The notes beneath the pieces are model-generated. The model was given only the letters and a program-made list of their open reading frames with translations, made no database searches and was not told the DNA's origin. A stretch of DNA of 51,313 bases from NCBI GenBank assembly GCA_035457725.1, contig DATIBC010000030.1:1-51313 (forward strand). Reading direction: 5' to 3'. This stretch comes from DATFES01 sp035457725. Its GTDB lineage: Bacteria; Pseudomonadota; Alphaproteobacteria; CACIAM-22H2. Below, piece by piece: positions 28,558 to 41,224 of the stretch. The position numbers were made by a program, and so were the translations under genes. Each line of letters opens with the position of its first letter. Positions within the stretch are counted from its first letter, which is position 1.

Positions 28558-29237
28558 CTGCCGCCCCCGATCCGGTTCGCCCCGATCAGCCGGCGGACCA
28601 ACTCGGTCGCGCCAGCGAGGGCCACCGCCGCCGCCGACCAAATGGCGATCGCCGTCCAGTTTGCGGGATCGTCGATCGCGCGCGCGCCGGCGGCACCGAG
28701 CTGGGCATATATGATCGCGCTTGGGGCTAGGCCCAGCGCCGTGCCGCTGGCAAAACCGGGAAACGATATTCGTATGGCGCCGAGGCCGTAATTCACCAGC
28801 GCGTGCGGCAGCACCGGGATCAACCTCAAAACGAAGACCGCCAACCACCCCGAGGCCCTCAGCTGGCGCAACGCCGATTCGGTGCGGCCGTTGCCGAATC
28901 GCCCCGACAGATCAGGCGCGAGGAAGCGGGCGATCGCGAAGGCGGAAGCCGCGCCGAGCACCACCCCCGCCAAGCCCAAGAACGCGCCGAGCCACGGTCC
29001 GAACATCGCGCCGGAGGCGAGTCCCATGATCATCCGCGGCACGAACAGCACGGTCGCGACGACGTGCAGCGCGAGAAAAGCGAGGGGAGCCGCGGCGCGC
29101 CAACCGGCGATCAGGCGCGCCAAATCTTCGATCGCGACCGCCTGGCGCGACAAGCGCGAGACCGCCAAGCCGACGACACCAAGAAGAATCAGGCAAGCGA
29201 TGCCGAGCAGCCGCCGACGCGGCTTTGATGCGTTCAT
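28554..29237 (-). CDS. TVP38/TMEM64 (DedA-related) membrane protein
   Basis: The product is 227 aa from the ATG at 29237; a GTG at 29243 is possible. It has several TM helices. The family signature is present: FVPRMIMGLASGAMFG, then GVVLGAASAFAIARFL, then RLIPVLPHALVNYGLGAIRI with the conserved R-x-x-P-x-x-P-x-x-x-x-N-Y-G. Relatives are thought to handle lipid or ion movement across the membrane. It is coupled by a GTGA overlap to the ExoD-family gene. Confidence 0.88.
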   Translation of the reverse strand: MNASKPRRRLLGIACLILLGVVGLAVSRLSRQAVAIEDLARLIAGWRAAAPLAFLALHVVATVLFVPRMIMGLASGAMFGPWLGAFLGLAGVVLGAASAFAIARFLAPDLSGRFGNGRTESALRQLRASGWLAVFVLRLIPVLPHALVNYGLGAIRISFPGFASGTALGLAPSAIIYAQLGAAGARAIDDPANWTAIAIWSAAAVALAGATELVRRLIGANRIGGGR

Positions 29238-29303
29238 CCGCACGACTCTAAGATACCGCGTGACGCCGGCGAGGCGCCGGCCGGCGAACCGGGCTCCGCA
29301 GGC

Positions 29304-33857
<4,554 letters not shown>

Positions 33858-33886
33858 CTTGCGGATTTTCCTTCGGGCTTGGTTCA

Positions 33887-35392
33887 TCAGTCCGCCGCCG
33901 ACGCAAGACCGTCGGTCGCGGCGGCGGCACGTTTGCGTTGCACATAGCGGTGGATCGCTTCGGCGGCGTCGCGACCGTCGCGCACCGCCCAGACGACGAG
34001 CGAGGCGCCGCGGACGATGTCGCCGGCGGCGAATACACCGTCGAGATTGGTCATCATCGTGCGCCAGTCGATCTTGAGCGTGCCCCACCGGGTCACCGCG
34101 AGGTCGGGAGCGTCGAATATCGCCGGCATGTTCTCGGGATCGAAGCCCAGCGCCTTGATGACGATGTCGGCCGGGAGCTGGAACGACGAGCCGGGTATCG
34201 TCTCGGGCATCTGCCGGCCCGAGGAATCGGCGATGCCGAGCCGCATGCGAATCGCCCGCACCGCGGCGACCGCCTCACGCTCGGCCGATTTCCGCTTGCC
34301 CTTGCCGCTGCTCGCCGCGCCGCGGCCGATGAAGGCTTCCGGGGCGGCGAGCCAAACGAAGCGCACGCCTTCTTCTTCGGCATGGTACACCTCGCGCTGC
34401 GAGCCCGGCATGTTGGCTCGATCACGCCGATAGAGGCACGACACCGAGCGCGCGCCCTGGCGCACCGCGGTCCGCACGCAGTCCATCGCCGTATCGCCGC
34501 CGCCGATGACGACGACGTCCTTGCCTGCAGCGTCGAGCGTCCCGTCGTCGAACGCCGGCACGTCGTCGCCGAGCCCCTTGCGGTTGCTGGCGACGAGGAA
34601 CTCCATCGCCTGAAACATGTTGGCAAGTCCGACGCCCGGAGCCTGAATGTCGCGCGCCTTGTAGACGCCGCTGGCGATCAGCACCGCGTCGTGACGCTGG
34701 CGGAGATCGTCGAGTCTCGCGTCGCGGCCGACCTCAAAATTGAGATGGAATGTCACGCCGCCGTCGGCGAGGAGTTGGGCCCGCCGTTCGACCACCTGCT
34801 TTTCGAGCTTGAAATTCGGTATGCCGTAGACGAGGAGGCCGCCGACGCGGTCATAGCGGTCATAGACATCCACCACGTACCCTTTGCGGCGCAGCTGCTC
34901 GGCGGCGGCGAGCCCGGCGGGGCCGGCGCCGATGATGCCGACCGATGCAGCAAGCTCGTGAACCGGCCTGGGCGGCCGTACCCAGCCGTTCGTCCACGCC
35001 GTATCGGTGATGTATTTTTCGACCGAGCCGATGGTAACCGCTTCGTACCCCTTTTCGATGACGCAGTTCCCCTCGCACAGCCGGTCTTGGGGGCAGATGC
35101 GACCGCAGATCTCGGGGAAGTTGTTGGTCGCCTGCGCGACCTCATAGGCTTCCTCGAGCCGATCCTCGGCCGTGAGCTTCAGCCAGTCGGGGATGTTGTT
35201 GTGCAGCGGGCAATGCACTTGGCAGAACGGCACGCCGCATTGCGAGCATCGGCTCGCCTGCTCAGCCGCCCGGCCGCGATCGAACTCGGCGTATATCTCG
35301 TTGAAATCGCGGCGGCGCGCTTCGGGCGTCCGCTTGTCGGGCATGTTTTGCCCGATATCGACGAAGCGGAGCATTTTCCTAGTGGTCGCCAT
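33887..35392 (-). CDS. gltD: Glutamate synthase small subunit
   Basis: The product is 501 aa from the ATG at 35392 (MATTRKMLRFVDIGQNMPDK). The N-terminal Fe-S domain has clustered Cys in RCSQCGVPFCQVHCP and CGRICPQDRLCEGNC. An FAD site is at VGIIGAGPAGLAAAEQLRR and an NADPH-binding loop at VVIGGGDTAMDCVRTAVRQG; the FAD end motif is GVFAAGDIVRGASLVVWAVR. It feeds electrons from NADPH to GltB. It is the first gene of the gltD-gltB pair, and the stop overlaps an alternative gltB ATG. A promoter-like sequence and a palindrome lie just upstream. Confidence 0.96.
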   Translation of the reverse strand: MATTRKMLRFVDIGQNMPDKRTPEARRRDFNEIYAEFDRGRAAEQASRCSQCGVPFCQVHCPLHNNIPDWLKLTAEDRLEEAYEVAQATNNFPEICGRICPQDRLCEGNCVIEKGYEAVTIGSVEKYITDTAWTNGWVRPPRPVHELAASVGIIGAGPAGLAAAEQLRRKGYVVDVYDRYDRVGGLLVYGIPNFKLEKQVVERRAQLLADGGVTFHLNFEVGRDARLDDLRQRHDAVLIASGVYKARDIQAPGVGLANMFQAMEFLVASNRKGLGDDVPAFDDGTLDAAGKDVVVIGGGDTAMDCVRTAVRQGARSVSCLYRRDRANMPGSQREVYHAEEEGVRFVWLAAPEAFIGRGAASSGKGKRKSAEREAVAAVRAIRMRLGIADSSGRQMPETIPGSSFQLPADIVIKALGFDPENMPAIFDAPDLAVTRWGTLKIDWRTMMTNLDGVFAAGDIVRGASLVVWAVRDGRDAAEAIHRYVQRKRAAAATDGLASAAD

Positions 35393-35462
35393 CCCGTTCC
35401 CTCGTCCCGAGCCGTTTCGGACGCCTTACGGCATGGGCGGCCAAAATTGGTTGGTTATGAGT

Positions 35463-35491
35463 GCTATACGCTAAATCCCGAGCAGCCCCAA
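35463..35491 (-). promoter_or_regulatory. Probable promoter of gltD-gltB
   Basis: On the minus strand there is TTGGGG (35491-35486), a 17-nt spacer, then TATAGC (35468-35463), about 70 bp upstream of the gltD ATG. The match is moderate. The adjacent palindrome upstream of the -35 strengthens it. Confidence 0.45.
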
Positions 35492-35492
35492 G

Positions 35493-35511
35493 CCTAAAAT
35501 GATGTTTTAGG
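35493..35511. promoter_or_regulatory. Palindromic site next to the gltD promoter
   Basis: CCTAAAA (35493-35499), a 5-bp centre, and TTTTAGG (35505-35511) form a perfect inverted repeat. It sits 1 bp upstream of the -35 box, a position typical for an activator or repressor dimer. It does not resemble a sigma-54 promoter or the NtrC site I know. Confidence 0.5.
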
Positions 35512-35675
35512 TCAGTATTAGATAATTAAATCACAAAAAATAGGGCTGGCGGATTGACGACGAACGCCATTGTCTCCTGAGACCAAAAATAATAGTCCCA
35601 ATTTGGTACTAATTCATTGAACGTGTAACTCGGTGCGGCCGTTCTGCAAGCGTCCGTTGCCCGGGTGACAGGACT

Positions 35676-36623
35676 CTACGCAGCCGGTCGGAAGCGGCCG
35701 CCGCGGCGGTAAATTTCGAGGTAGCGCGGGATTACAGTCTCGACCGCCGTCGGCACGATGCCGAGATCGCCAAGCCCTTTGGCGCCAGCCGAAACCACGT
35801 TGTCACGGCGCAAAAGGCGAACTTGGTCGCGGGTCAACGGAGGAACCGGCAGCCGTTCAAGGAGCGCCGCCTGAATATCCGCCATCGCAAACGGTAGGTT
35901 GACCAGACAGCGGTGGCGGTGGATTTCCGCCAGCATGAGCTCCATCAGTTGCCGGAAGCTGTAGATCTTGGGACCGCCGAACTCGAACGTCTGGCCAATC
36001 GCAGCTGGGTCGTCGAGCGCGCGGACGACCCCCTCGGCGACGTCGCCGACGTAAACCGGCTGGAAGCGGGTTTGGCCGCCGCCGATCAATGGCAAGGCCG
36101 GCGAGAACATCGCCATTGCCGCGAAGCGGTTGAAAAACCCGTCCTCGGGCCCGAATACCACCGAAGGACGAACGATCGTCGCTTCCGGGAATGCCCCGCG
36201 CACGGCCTTCTCTCCGGCGGCCTTGGTTCGCGCATAGATCGCCGGCGAATCCGCGTCGGCGCCAATCGCCGAAACATGGATCAGCCGCCGCACGCCCAAA
36301 GCCGCAGCCAACCGCGCCAGGCGACCGGCGCCCTCGTCGTGCACCGAAGCAAACCGTTGCCGGCCGCGTTCATAAAGAATGCCAACCAGGTTTATCGCCG
36401 CCTCGGCGCCGTCGATCGCCGCGGCAACGCTTGCCTCCTCGCAAAGGTCGGTCTTCATGATGACGACCTGCCCGACGTTCCCCATCGGCTTGAGAAACGC
36501 GGCGGCGACCGGATCGCGTACCGCCACCCGCACGACCCAGCCCTGGCCGGTCAGCCGCTTGATGACATAGCGACCGATGAACCCCGAGCCGCCGAAGACT
36601 ACGATGCGTCGTCCGGTGATCAT
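35676..36623 (-). CDS. NDUFA9-like NAD(P)-binding protein (atypical SDR)
   Basis: The product is 315 aa. The Rossmann N-terminus IVVFGGSGFIGRYV (G-x-x-G-x-x-G) is followed by AAINLVGILYERGRQRF and RLIHVSAIGAD. Then come Y-A-R-T-K-A (Tyr-x3-Lys), TIVRPSVVFGPEDGFFNRFA, PVYVGDVAEGVV and a C-terminal helical part. This is the pattern of the complex I NDUFA9/39-kDa relatives common in alphaproteobacteria, thought to be assembly or accessory factors or ubiquinone-related enzymes. The exact role here is unknown. About 280 bp separate its end from gltD. Confidence 0.86.
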   Translation of the reverse strand: MITGRRIVVFGGSGFIGRYVIKRLTGQGWVVRVAVRDPVAAAFLKPMGNVGQVVIMKTDLCEEASVAAAIDGAEAAINLVGILYERGRQRFASVHDEGAGRLARLAAALGVRRLIHVSAIGADADSPAIYARTKAAGEKAVRGAFPEATIVRPSVVFGPEDGFFNRFAAMAMFSPALPLIGGGQTRFQPVYVGDVAEGVVRALDDPAAIGQTFEFGGPKIYSFRQLMELMLAEIHRHRCLVNLPFAMADIQAALLERLPVPPLTRDQVRLLRRDNVVSAGAKGLGDLGIVPTAVETVIPRYLEIYRRGGRFRPAA

Positions 36624-36744
36624 GGTTTTGATCGCTCCACCTCCGCCAACGCCGATGTCGCCGCCATGGCCGAGCCAGCGGGTTACAGCGCCAAGGAAGC
36701 CCGGTCAAGCGCCGGCAGTGGCCGGCGCGCATGCCTATCCTACA

Positions 36745-36773
36745 TTGACAAGCCGAGGGGTGGATTGTATCCC
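36745..36773 (+). promoter_or_regulatory. Strong promoter of tRNA-Leu
   Basis: A perfect TTGACA (36745-36750), a 17-nt spacer, and TATCCC (36768-36773). The expected start is near 36780, about 30 nt before the tRNA. Confidence 0.65.
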
Positions 36774-36811
36774 CCGCTAGCTTCGGCCAACGGCCGGAAG
36801 CGCGGTTTTGC

Positions 36812-36898
36812 GCCCGGATGGCGGAACTGGTAGACGCGCTAGATTCAGGTTCTAGTGGCCGAAAGGTCGTGGAAGTTCGAGTCTTCTTCCGGGCACCA
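36812..36898 (+). tRNA. tRNA-Leu (CAG anticodon)
   Basis: It begins GCCCGGATGGCGGAA and ends TTCCGGGCACCA with an encoded CCA. The anticodon stem CTAGA/TCTAG encloses loop TTCAGGT, giving CAG for CUG codons. A long variable arm and GTTCGAGTC T-loop are present; the length of 87 nt fits tRNA-Leu. rnd follows 35 bp downstream and may share the transcript. Confidence 0.96.
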
Positions 36899-36933
36899 AC
36901 CGCTCGTTCTTGTCACGCGCGAGGGTCCTAAAC

Positions 36934-37545
36934 ATGGCGGTCGAACTGCATGAGGGCGACCTGCCGGCTTCGTTGCGCTTCGGCGATACCGTCGCCGTCG
37001 ATACCGAGACAATGGGTCTCAATCCGCTGCGCGATCGGCTTTGCCTGGTTCAGCTTTCCGGGGGCGACGGCCAAGCGCATATCGTGCGATTCGCGCCCGG
37101 ACGCTACGAGGCGCCCCGGCTGGCCGCCCTGCTGACGGACGCCAAGGTCACCAAACTATTTCATTTCGCGCGTTTCGACCTGGCGATGATCCGACATTTC
37201 CTCGGCGTTATGCCGGCCCCGGTTTACTGCACCAAGATCGCGTCTCGGCTGACCCGCACCTTCACCGACCGGCACGGTCTCAAGGATCTGTGCAAAGACC
37301 TCCTCAACGTCGATCTCTCGAAGGAGCAGCAATCGTCCGACTGGGGAGCGTCCGAACTGTCGGCCGCTCAGCTTCGCTATGCCGCGGCCGACGTGCTCCA
37401 TCTTCATGCGATCAAGATAAAACTCGACGAATTGTTGCGGCGCGAGGGTCGCGAGGCGTTGGCCGATGCGTGCTTCCGATTTCTTCCGACCCGCGCCGCT
37501 CTGGACCTGGCCGGGTGGGCGGAACAGGATATTTTTGCGCATTAA
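36934..37545 (+). CDS. rnd: Ribonuclease D family 3'-5' exonuclease
   Basis: The product is 203 aa from the ATG at 36934 (MAVELHEGDLPASL); the TTG at 36910 is less likely. The DEDDy exonuclease motifs are present: VDTETMGL (Asp23, Glu25), HFARFDLAMI, and Y-A-A-A-D near residue 155. C-terminal HRDC domains of long RNase D are absent, as in the short alphaproteobacterial form. It trims RNA 3' ends, including tRNA precursors. Its position directly after tRNA-Leu fits that, although this may be coincidence. Confidence 0.9.
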   Translation: MAVELHEGDLPASLRFGDTVAVDTETMGLNPLRDRLCLVQLSGGDGQAHIVRFAPGRYEAPRLAALLTDAKVTKLFHFARFDLAMIRHFLGVMPAPVYCTKIASRLTRTFTDRHGLKDLCKDLLNVDLSKEQQSSDWGASELSAAQLRYAAADVLHLHAIKIKLDELLRREGREALADACFRFLPTRAALDLAGWAEQDIFAH

Positions 37546-37715
37546 GCATTTGTTCTAGAACAAATTCCTAAGCTGCATTGCATTTCCGTAGGGGGCTAGG
37601 CATACTTTTTGCGTACCAGCGCCGGGTTGGGATTCGGCAAGCTTATCGGGCGGTCGCCGAACCGCTCGCCAACCGTCAAGCGCCTACCTGAAGCCATCCG
37701 AATTGCGCCATCGCC

Positions 37716-38732
37716 ATGGTTAAGCCGAAGCGCCAAGTACCCTCCGGCGGGACTTTCGTTGAGTCGACAGCCGATCTTGAGGCCGCGCGCCAGGTCCTGA
37801 CGCTCGAGGCCGAGGGAATCGAGACCCTGTCGCGGACTCTCGATGGAGCCTTCAGCACCGCGCTCGACCTGCTCGAGCGGGTCTCGCGCGACGGCAAGGG
37901 CGGTCGCGTCATCGTTACCGGCATGGGCAAGAGCGGGCATGTCGGGCGCAAGATCGCCGCGACCTTGGCTTCGACCGGCACGCCGGCCCAGTTCGTGCAC
38001 CCTGCTGAGGCCAGCCACGGCGATCTCGGAATGATCACCGTCGCCGACGCCGTGCTGGCGCTGTCGAATTCCGGCGAGACCGCCGAGCTCGCCGACCTCA
38101 TCGCCCATGCCAAGCGTTTTTCGATTCCGCTCGTCGCCATCGTCGGCCGCGCCGGTTCGACGCTCGACGAGGCGGCCGACGTGACCTTGCTGCTGCCGGC
38201 GCAGCCCGAGGCGTGCCCGATGGGCCTTGCCCCGACGACGTCGACGGCGATGATGCTGGCGCTCGGCGACGCCCTCGCCGTGGCGCTCTTGAAGCGGAAG
38301 GGATTCGGCAGCGACGAATTCCGCGTGCTGCACCCTGGCGGTCAACTCGCCAAGCGGCTGGTGAAAGTCTCCGAGCTGATGCATGTCGGCGACGAGATGC
38401 CGCTGGCGCCGCTCGGCGGCTCGATGCGCGAGGCCTTGCTCGTGATGACCGCCAAGACCTTCGGCTGCGTGGGCATCGTCGATCGCGCCGGCCGCCTCGC
38501 CGGCATCATCACCGACGGCGATTTGCGCCGGCACATGGGCGGCAACCTGCTGGACCGCAAGGTCGACGACGTGATGACCCGCAATCCGAAATCGATACGT
38601 CCCGGAGCCCTCGCCGCGGAAGCGGCGGGCCAAATGAACGCCCAGAAGATCACCATGCTTTTCGTCGTCGAGGGCGGACGGCCGCTTGGCATCATTCGTA
38701 TGCACGACATTTTGCGCGCGGCGGTGTTGTGA
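37716..38732 (+). CDS. kdsD: D-arabinose-5-phosphate isomerase (KpsF/GutQ family)
   Basis: The product is 338 aa. A SIS domain (about 45-185) with GRVIVTGMGKSGHVGRKIAA and EASHGDLGMI is followed by two CBS domains (about 213-338), the first with GCVGIVDRAGRLAGIITDGD and the second ending GIIRMHDILRAAVL. It converts ribulose-5-phosphate to arabinose-5-phosphate, the precursor of Kdo in lipopolysaccharide. Its stop overlaps the lptC ATG (TGATG). It heads the coupled kdsD-lptC-lptA-lptB run, placing Kdo synthesis with LPS transport. Confidence 0.95.
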   Translation: MVKPKRQVPSGGTFVESTADLEAARQVLTLEAEGIETLSRTLDGAFSTALDLLERVSRDGKGGRVIVTGMGKSGHVGRKIAATLASTGTPAQFVHPAEASHGDLGMITVADAVLALSNSGETAELADLIAHAKRFSIPLVAIVGRAGSTLDEAADVTLLLPAQPEACPMGLAPTTSTAMMLALGDALAVALLKRKGFGSDEFRVLHPGGQLAKRLVKVSELMHVGDEMPLAPLGGSMREALLVMTAKTFGCVGIVDRAGRLAGIITDGDLRRHMGGNLLDRKVDDVMTRNPKSIRPGALAAEAAGQMNAQKITMLFVVEGGRPLGIIRMHDILRAAVL

Positions 38733-39496
38733 TGGTGGCGGGTCCGGCACGCAAAATCCTCGATCTGTCGGTCGAAGTGCCGCCCGACCCTGTGGCGGCA
38801 GAAACGCCGATGCCGGAGTCGCGGACAGAGGGTCCATCGCGTCTGCGCCGCCTGACATTCGATACGCTGACGCCGCGGCGTTTCAGCGCCTTGCGCAGCT
38901 CGGTGGTTCATCTCCTGAAGGTCGTTCTGCCGATTGCCGCCCTGATAATCGCGGCGTCCGTCCTGCTTTGGCCGCATCTGCAGCCCGAGGAGCGACGTAT
39001 CAAGCTCAAGCCGGTCGCGGTCGGCATCGAGGACATCGAGAATCTACGGATGCTCCAACCGCGCTACATGGGCGTCGACGAGAAGAACCAACCCTACACA
39101 TTGACTGCCGAACAAGCCACGCAGGATTCCGGCGACAGCGACATGACCGAGTTGAGCCGCCCGAAGGCGGACATCACGCTCGAAAACGGCACCTGGGTGG
39201 CGCTGACCGCCGAACAGGGCCAGTACAACAAATCGACGCGTCGACTGGAACTTTTGGGCGACGTGAACGTGTTTCACGACGAGGGATATGAGCTGAAGAC
39301 GGCGCGAGCACTGGTCGAGTTCGATCGCGGCGTCGCTTCCGGGTCGGCGAAGGTGGCGGGCCAGGGGCCGAATTCCGAACTCGAGGGCGAGGGATTCCGG
39401 CTCCTCGATCGCGGGGCGCGCATCATCGTCACTGGCAAGTCGCGCCTCGTTCTGTACCCAGGCGCCAAACCGGCGGCGCGCAAGGTGGAACGGTGA
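38732..39496 (+). CDS. lptC: LPS export protein LptC
   Basis: The product is 254 aa. A cytoplasmic N-terminus of about 60 residues precedes a single TM helix (LLKVVLPIAALIIAASVLLW), followed by a periplasmic beta-jellyroll with YTLTAEQATQ and ITLENGTWVALTAEQGQYN. This is longer at the N-terminus than enterobacterial LptC but usual for alphaproteobacteria. It is part of the Lpt bridge that passes LPS from LptBFG to LptA. The ATG overlaps the kdsD stop, and the stop overlaps the lptA GTG (GTGA). Confidence 0.9.
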   Translation: MVAGPARKILDLSVEVPPDPVAAETPMPESRTEGPSRLRRLTFDTLTPRRFSALRSSVVHLLKVVLPIAALIIAASVLLWPHLQPEERRIKLKPVAVGIEDIENLRMLQPRYMGVDEKNQPYTLTAEQATQDSGDSDMTELSRPKADITLENGTWVALTAEQGQYNKSTRRLELLGDVNVFHDEGYELKTARALVEFDRGVASGSAKVAGQGPNSELEGEGFRLLDRGARIIVTGKSRLVLYPGAKPAARKVER

Positions 39497-40413
39497 CAAA
39501 GCGCGCACTCGCGCTCGCGGCGTGGGCCGCCGTTTTCGCCTTCGCCGAGCCGGCGGCGGCGCAAGGATTGAGCCTGGGCGGCGGCGCCGGAGATCAGCCG
39601 ATCGAGATCCTGGCGCGCGACGGAATCGAATGGCACCGCGAGACGCAACGCTATATCGCGCGCGGCGATGCGCGGGCCCAACAGGCGACGACGGTCGTCG
39701 AAGCCGACACGCTGACCGCCTACTACCGCGAGAAGAGCGGCGAAGGGACGCAGATTTTCCGCTATGAAGCCGAGGGCAACGTGCGCATTTCGACGCCGAC
39801 GCAGAAGGTCGTCGGCGACAAGGCGGTTTTCGACATCGATACCGGCGTTCTGGTGATGACCGGCCGGGCAATGAAGCTGACGACGCCCAACGAGACGGTC
39901 ACCGCCCGCGACAGTCTCGAATACTGGGAGCAAAAGAAGCTCGCTGTCGCGCGCGGCGACGCGCTGGTGGTGAGCGCCGATAGACGCATGAAGGGGGAAG
40001 TGCTGGCGGCGTATTTCGTCGACGCGCGCACCTCGCCTCCTCCCGTGGCGGTGCGCGCGCCGGGCCAGCGAGCCAGCCGAACGACGCCCGCGCCGAGCGA
40101 TGACGGCGGCGAACGAAATCGTCTGCAACGCATCGAGGGATTCGGCAACGTTCACGTTTCGACGCCGACCGATGTCGCGCGCGGCGATCGCGGCGTCTAT
40201 AACGCCGATACCGGAATCGCCACGCTCGCCGGAGCGGTGCGGATCACGCGCGGCGACAACCAGCTCAATGGTGACTACGCAGAGGTCGATCTCAATACCG
40301 GCATCAGCCGCCTTCTCAGCCGCCCGCAAGCCGGCGGCGATGGACGGGTGCGCGGCCTCTTCGTGCCCGAGCAGCGGAGCGGCGAGGGCAAAGGCAAGCG
40401 GACGTCGCCATGA
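39493..40413 (+). CDS. lptA: Periplasmic LPS transport protein LptA
   Basis: The product is 306 aa from a GTG at 39493 overlapping the lptC stop. The signal peptide TKRALALAAWAAVFAFAEPAAAQ is 20-plus residues long and cleaved after AQ. The OstA-like jellyroll repeats include IEILARDGIEWHRETQRYIA, EADTLTAYYRE and VSTPTDVARGDRGVYNADTG. A long Pro/Ala/Arg insert lies in the middle (about residues 178-205). It carries LPS across the periplasm toward LptD. Its stop overlaps the lptB ATG. Confidence 0.92.
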   Translation: MTKRALALAAWAAVFAFAEPAAAQGLSLGGGAGDQPIEILARDGIEWHRETQRYIARGDARAQQATTVVEADTLTAYYREKSGEGTQIFRYEAEGNVRISTPTQKVVGDKAVFDIDTGVLVMTGRAMKLTTPNETVTARDSLEYWEQKKLAVARGDALVVSADRRMKGEVLAAYFVDARTSPPPVAVRAPGQRASRTTPAPSDDGGERNRLQRIEGFGNVHVSTPTDVARGDRGVYNADTGIATLAGAVRITRGDNQLNGDYAEVDLNTGISRLLSRPQAGGDGRVRGLFVPEQRSGEGKGKRTSP

Positions 40414-41216
40414 AACTGTCATCGCGCCCACGCACGGCGACCCGCGATAGCGCGCCGGCCGAGAGAGGTACGGCGCCGCGCCTGGTGGCCGACAATCCCG
40501 GCCTAGTGGCACGCAATCTCGGCAAACGTTTCAAGAAACGGCCCGTGGTTCGCGACGTGAATCTGTCGGTGCAACGCGGTGAGGCTGTCGGCTTGCTCGG
40601 GCCCAATGGCGCCGGAAAAACCACCTGCTTCTACATGATCACCGGTCTGATCGCGCCTGATTACGGCGAGATCAATCTCGATGGCATCGACATCACCGAA
40701 TTGCCGATGTACCGCCGCGCGCGGCTGGGGATCGGATACTTGCCCCAGGAACCGTCGATCTTTCGCGGCCTTACGGTCGAGCAGAATCTCCGCGCCGTCA
40801 TCGAGATCATCGAGCAAGAGCCCGAGCGGCGCGAAATCATGCTCGACGACCTGCTGGCCGAATTCTCGATCACCCATTTGAGGCGCACTCCGGCGCTGGC
40901 TCTTTCGGGCGGCGAACGCCGGCGTGTCGAGATCGCCCGTGCGCTGGCCTCGCAGCCGCATTTCATGCTGCTCGACGAGCCGCTCGCCGGCATCGATCCG
41001 ATCGCCGTCGGCGACATCCGCGATCTGGTGTCGCACCTCAAGGATCGCGGCATCGGCGTGCTGATCACCGACCACAATGTCCGCGAAACGCTGGAGATCG
41101 TCGATCGCGCCTACATTCTCTACGACGGGCAAGTGCTCATGGAGGGAGCGCCAGCGGAGATCGTCGCCCACGAAGGCGTACGCCGCGTCTATCTCGGCGA
41201 ACGTTTTAGTTTGTAG
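40410..41216 (+). CDS. lptB: LPS export ABC ATPase LptB
   Basis: The product is 268 aa with an extra N-terminal tail of about 30 residues. Walker A is GPNGAGKTT, the Q-loop is GYLPQEPSIFRG, the signature is LSGGERRRVEIARAL, Walker B is FMLLDEPLAG, and the switch His is in LITDHNVRET. It powers LPS extraction with LptF and LptG, which are not in this window. ATGA overlap with lptA; rpoN follows 8 bp downstream. Confidence 0.97.
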   Translation: MKLSSRPRTATRDSAPAERGTAPRLVADNPGLVARNLGKRFKKRPVVRDVNLSVQRGEAVGLLGPNGAGKTTCFYMITGLIAPDYGEINLDGIDITELPMYRRARLGIGYLPQEPSIFRGLTVEQNLRAVIEIIEQEPERREIMLDDLLAEFSITHLRRTPALALSGGERRRVEIARALASQPHFMLLDEPLAGIDPIAVGDIRDLVSHLKDRGIGVLITDHNVRETLEIVDRAYILYDGQVLMEGAPAEIVAHEGVRRVYLGERFSL

Positions 41217-41224
41217 CGTCCGCC

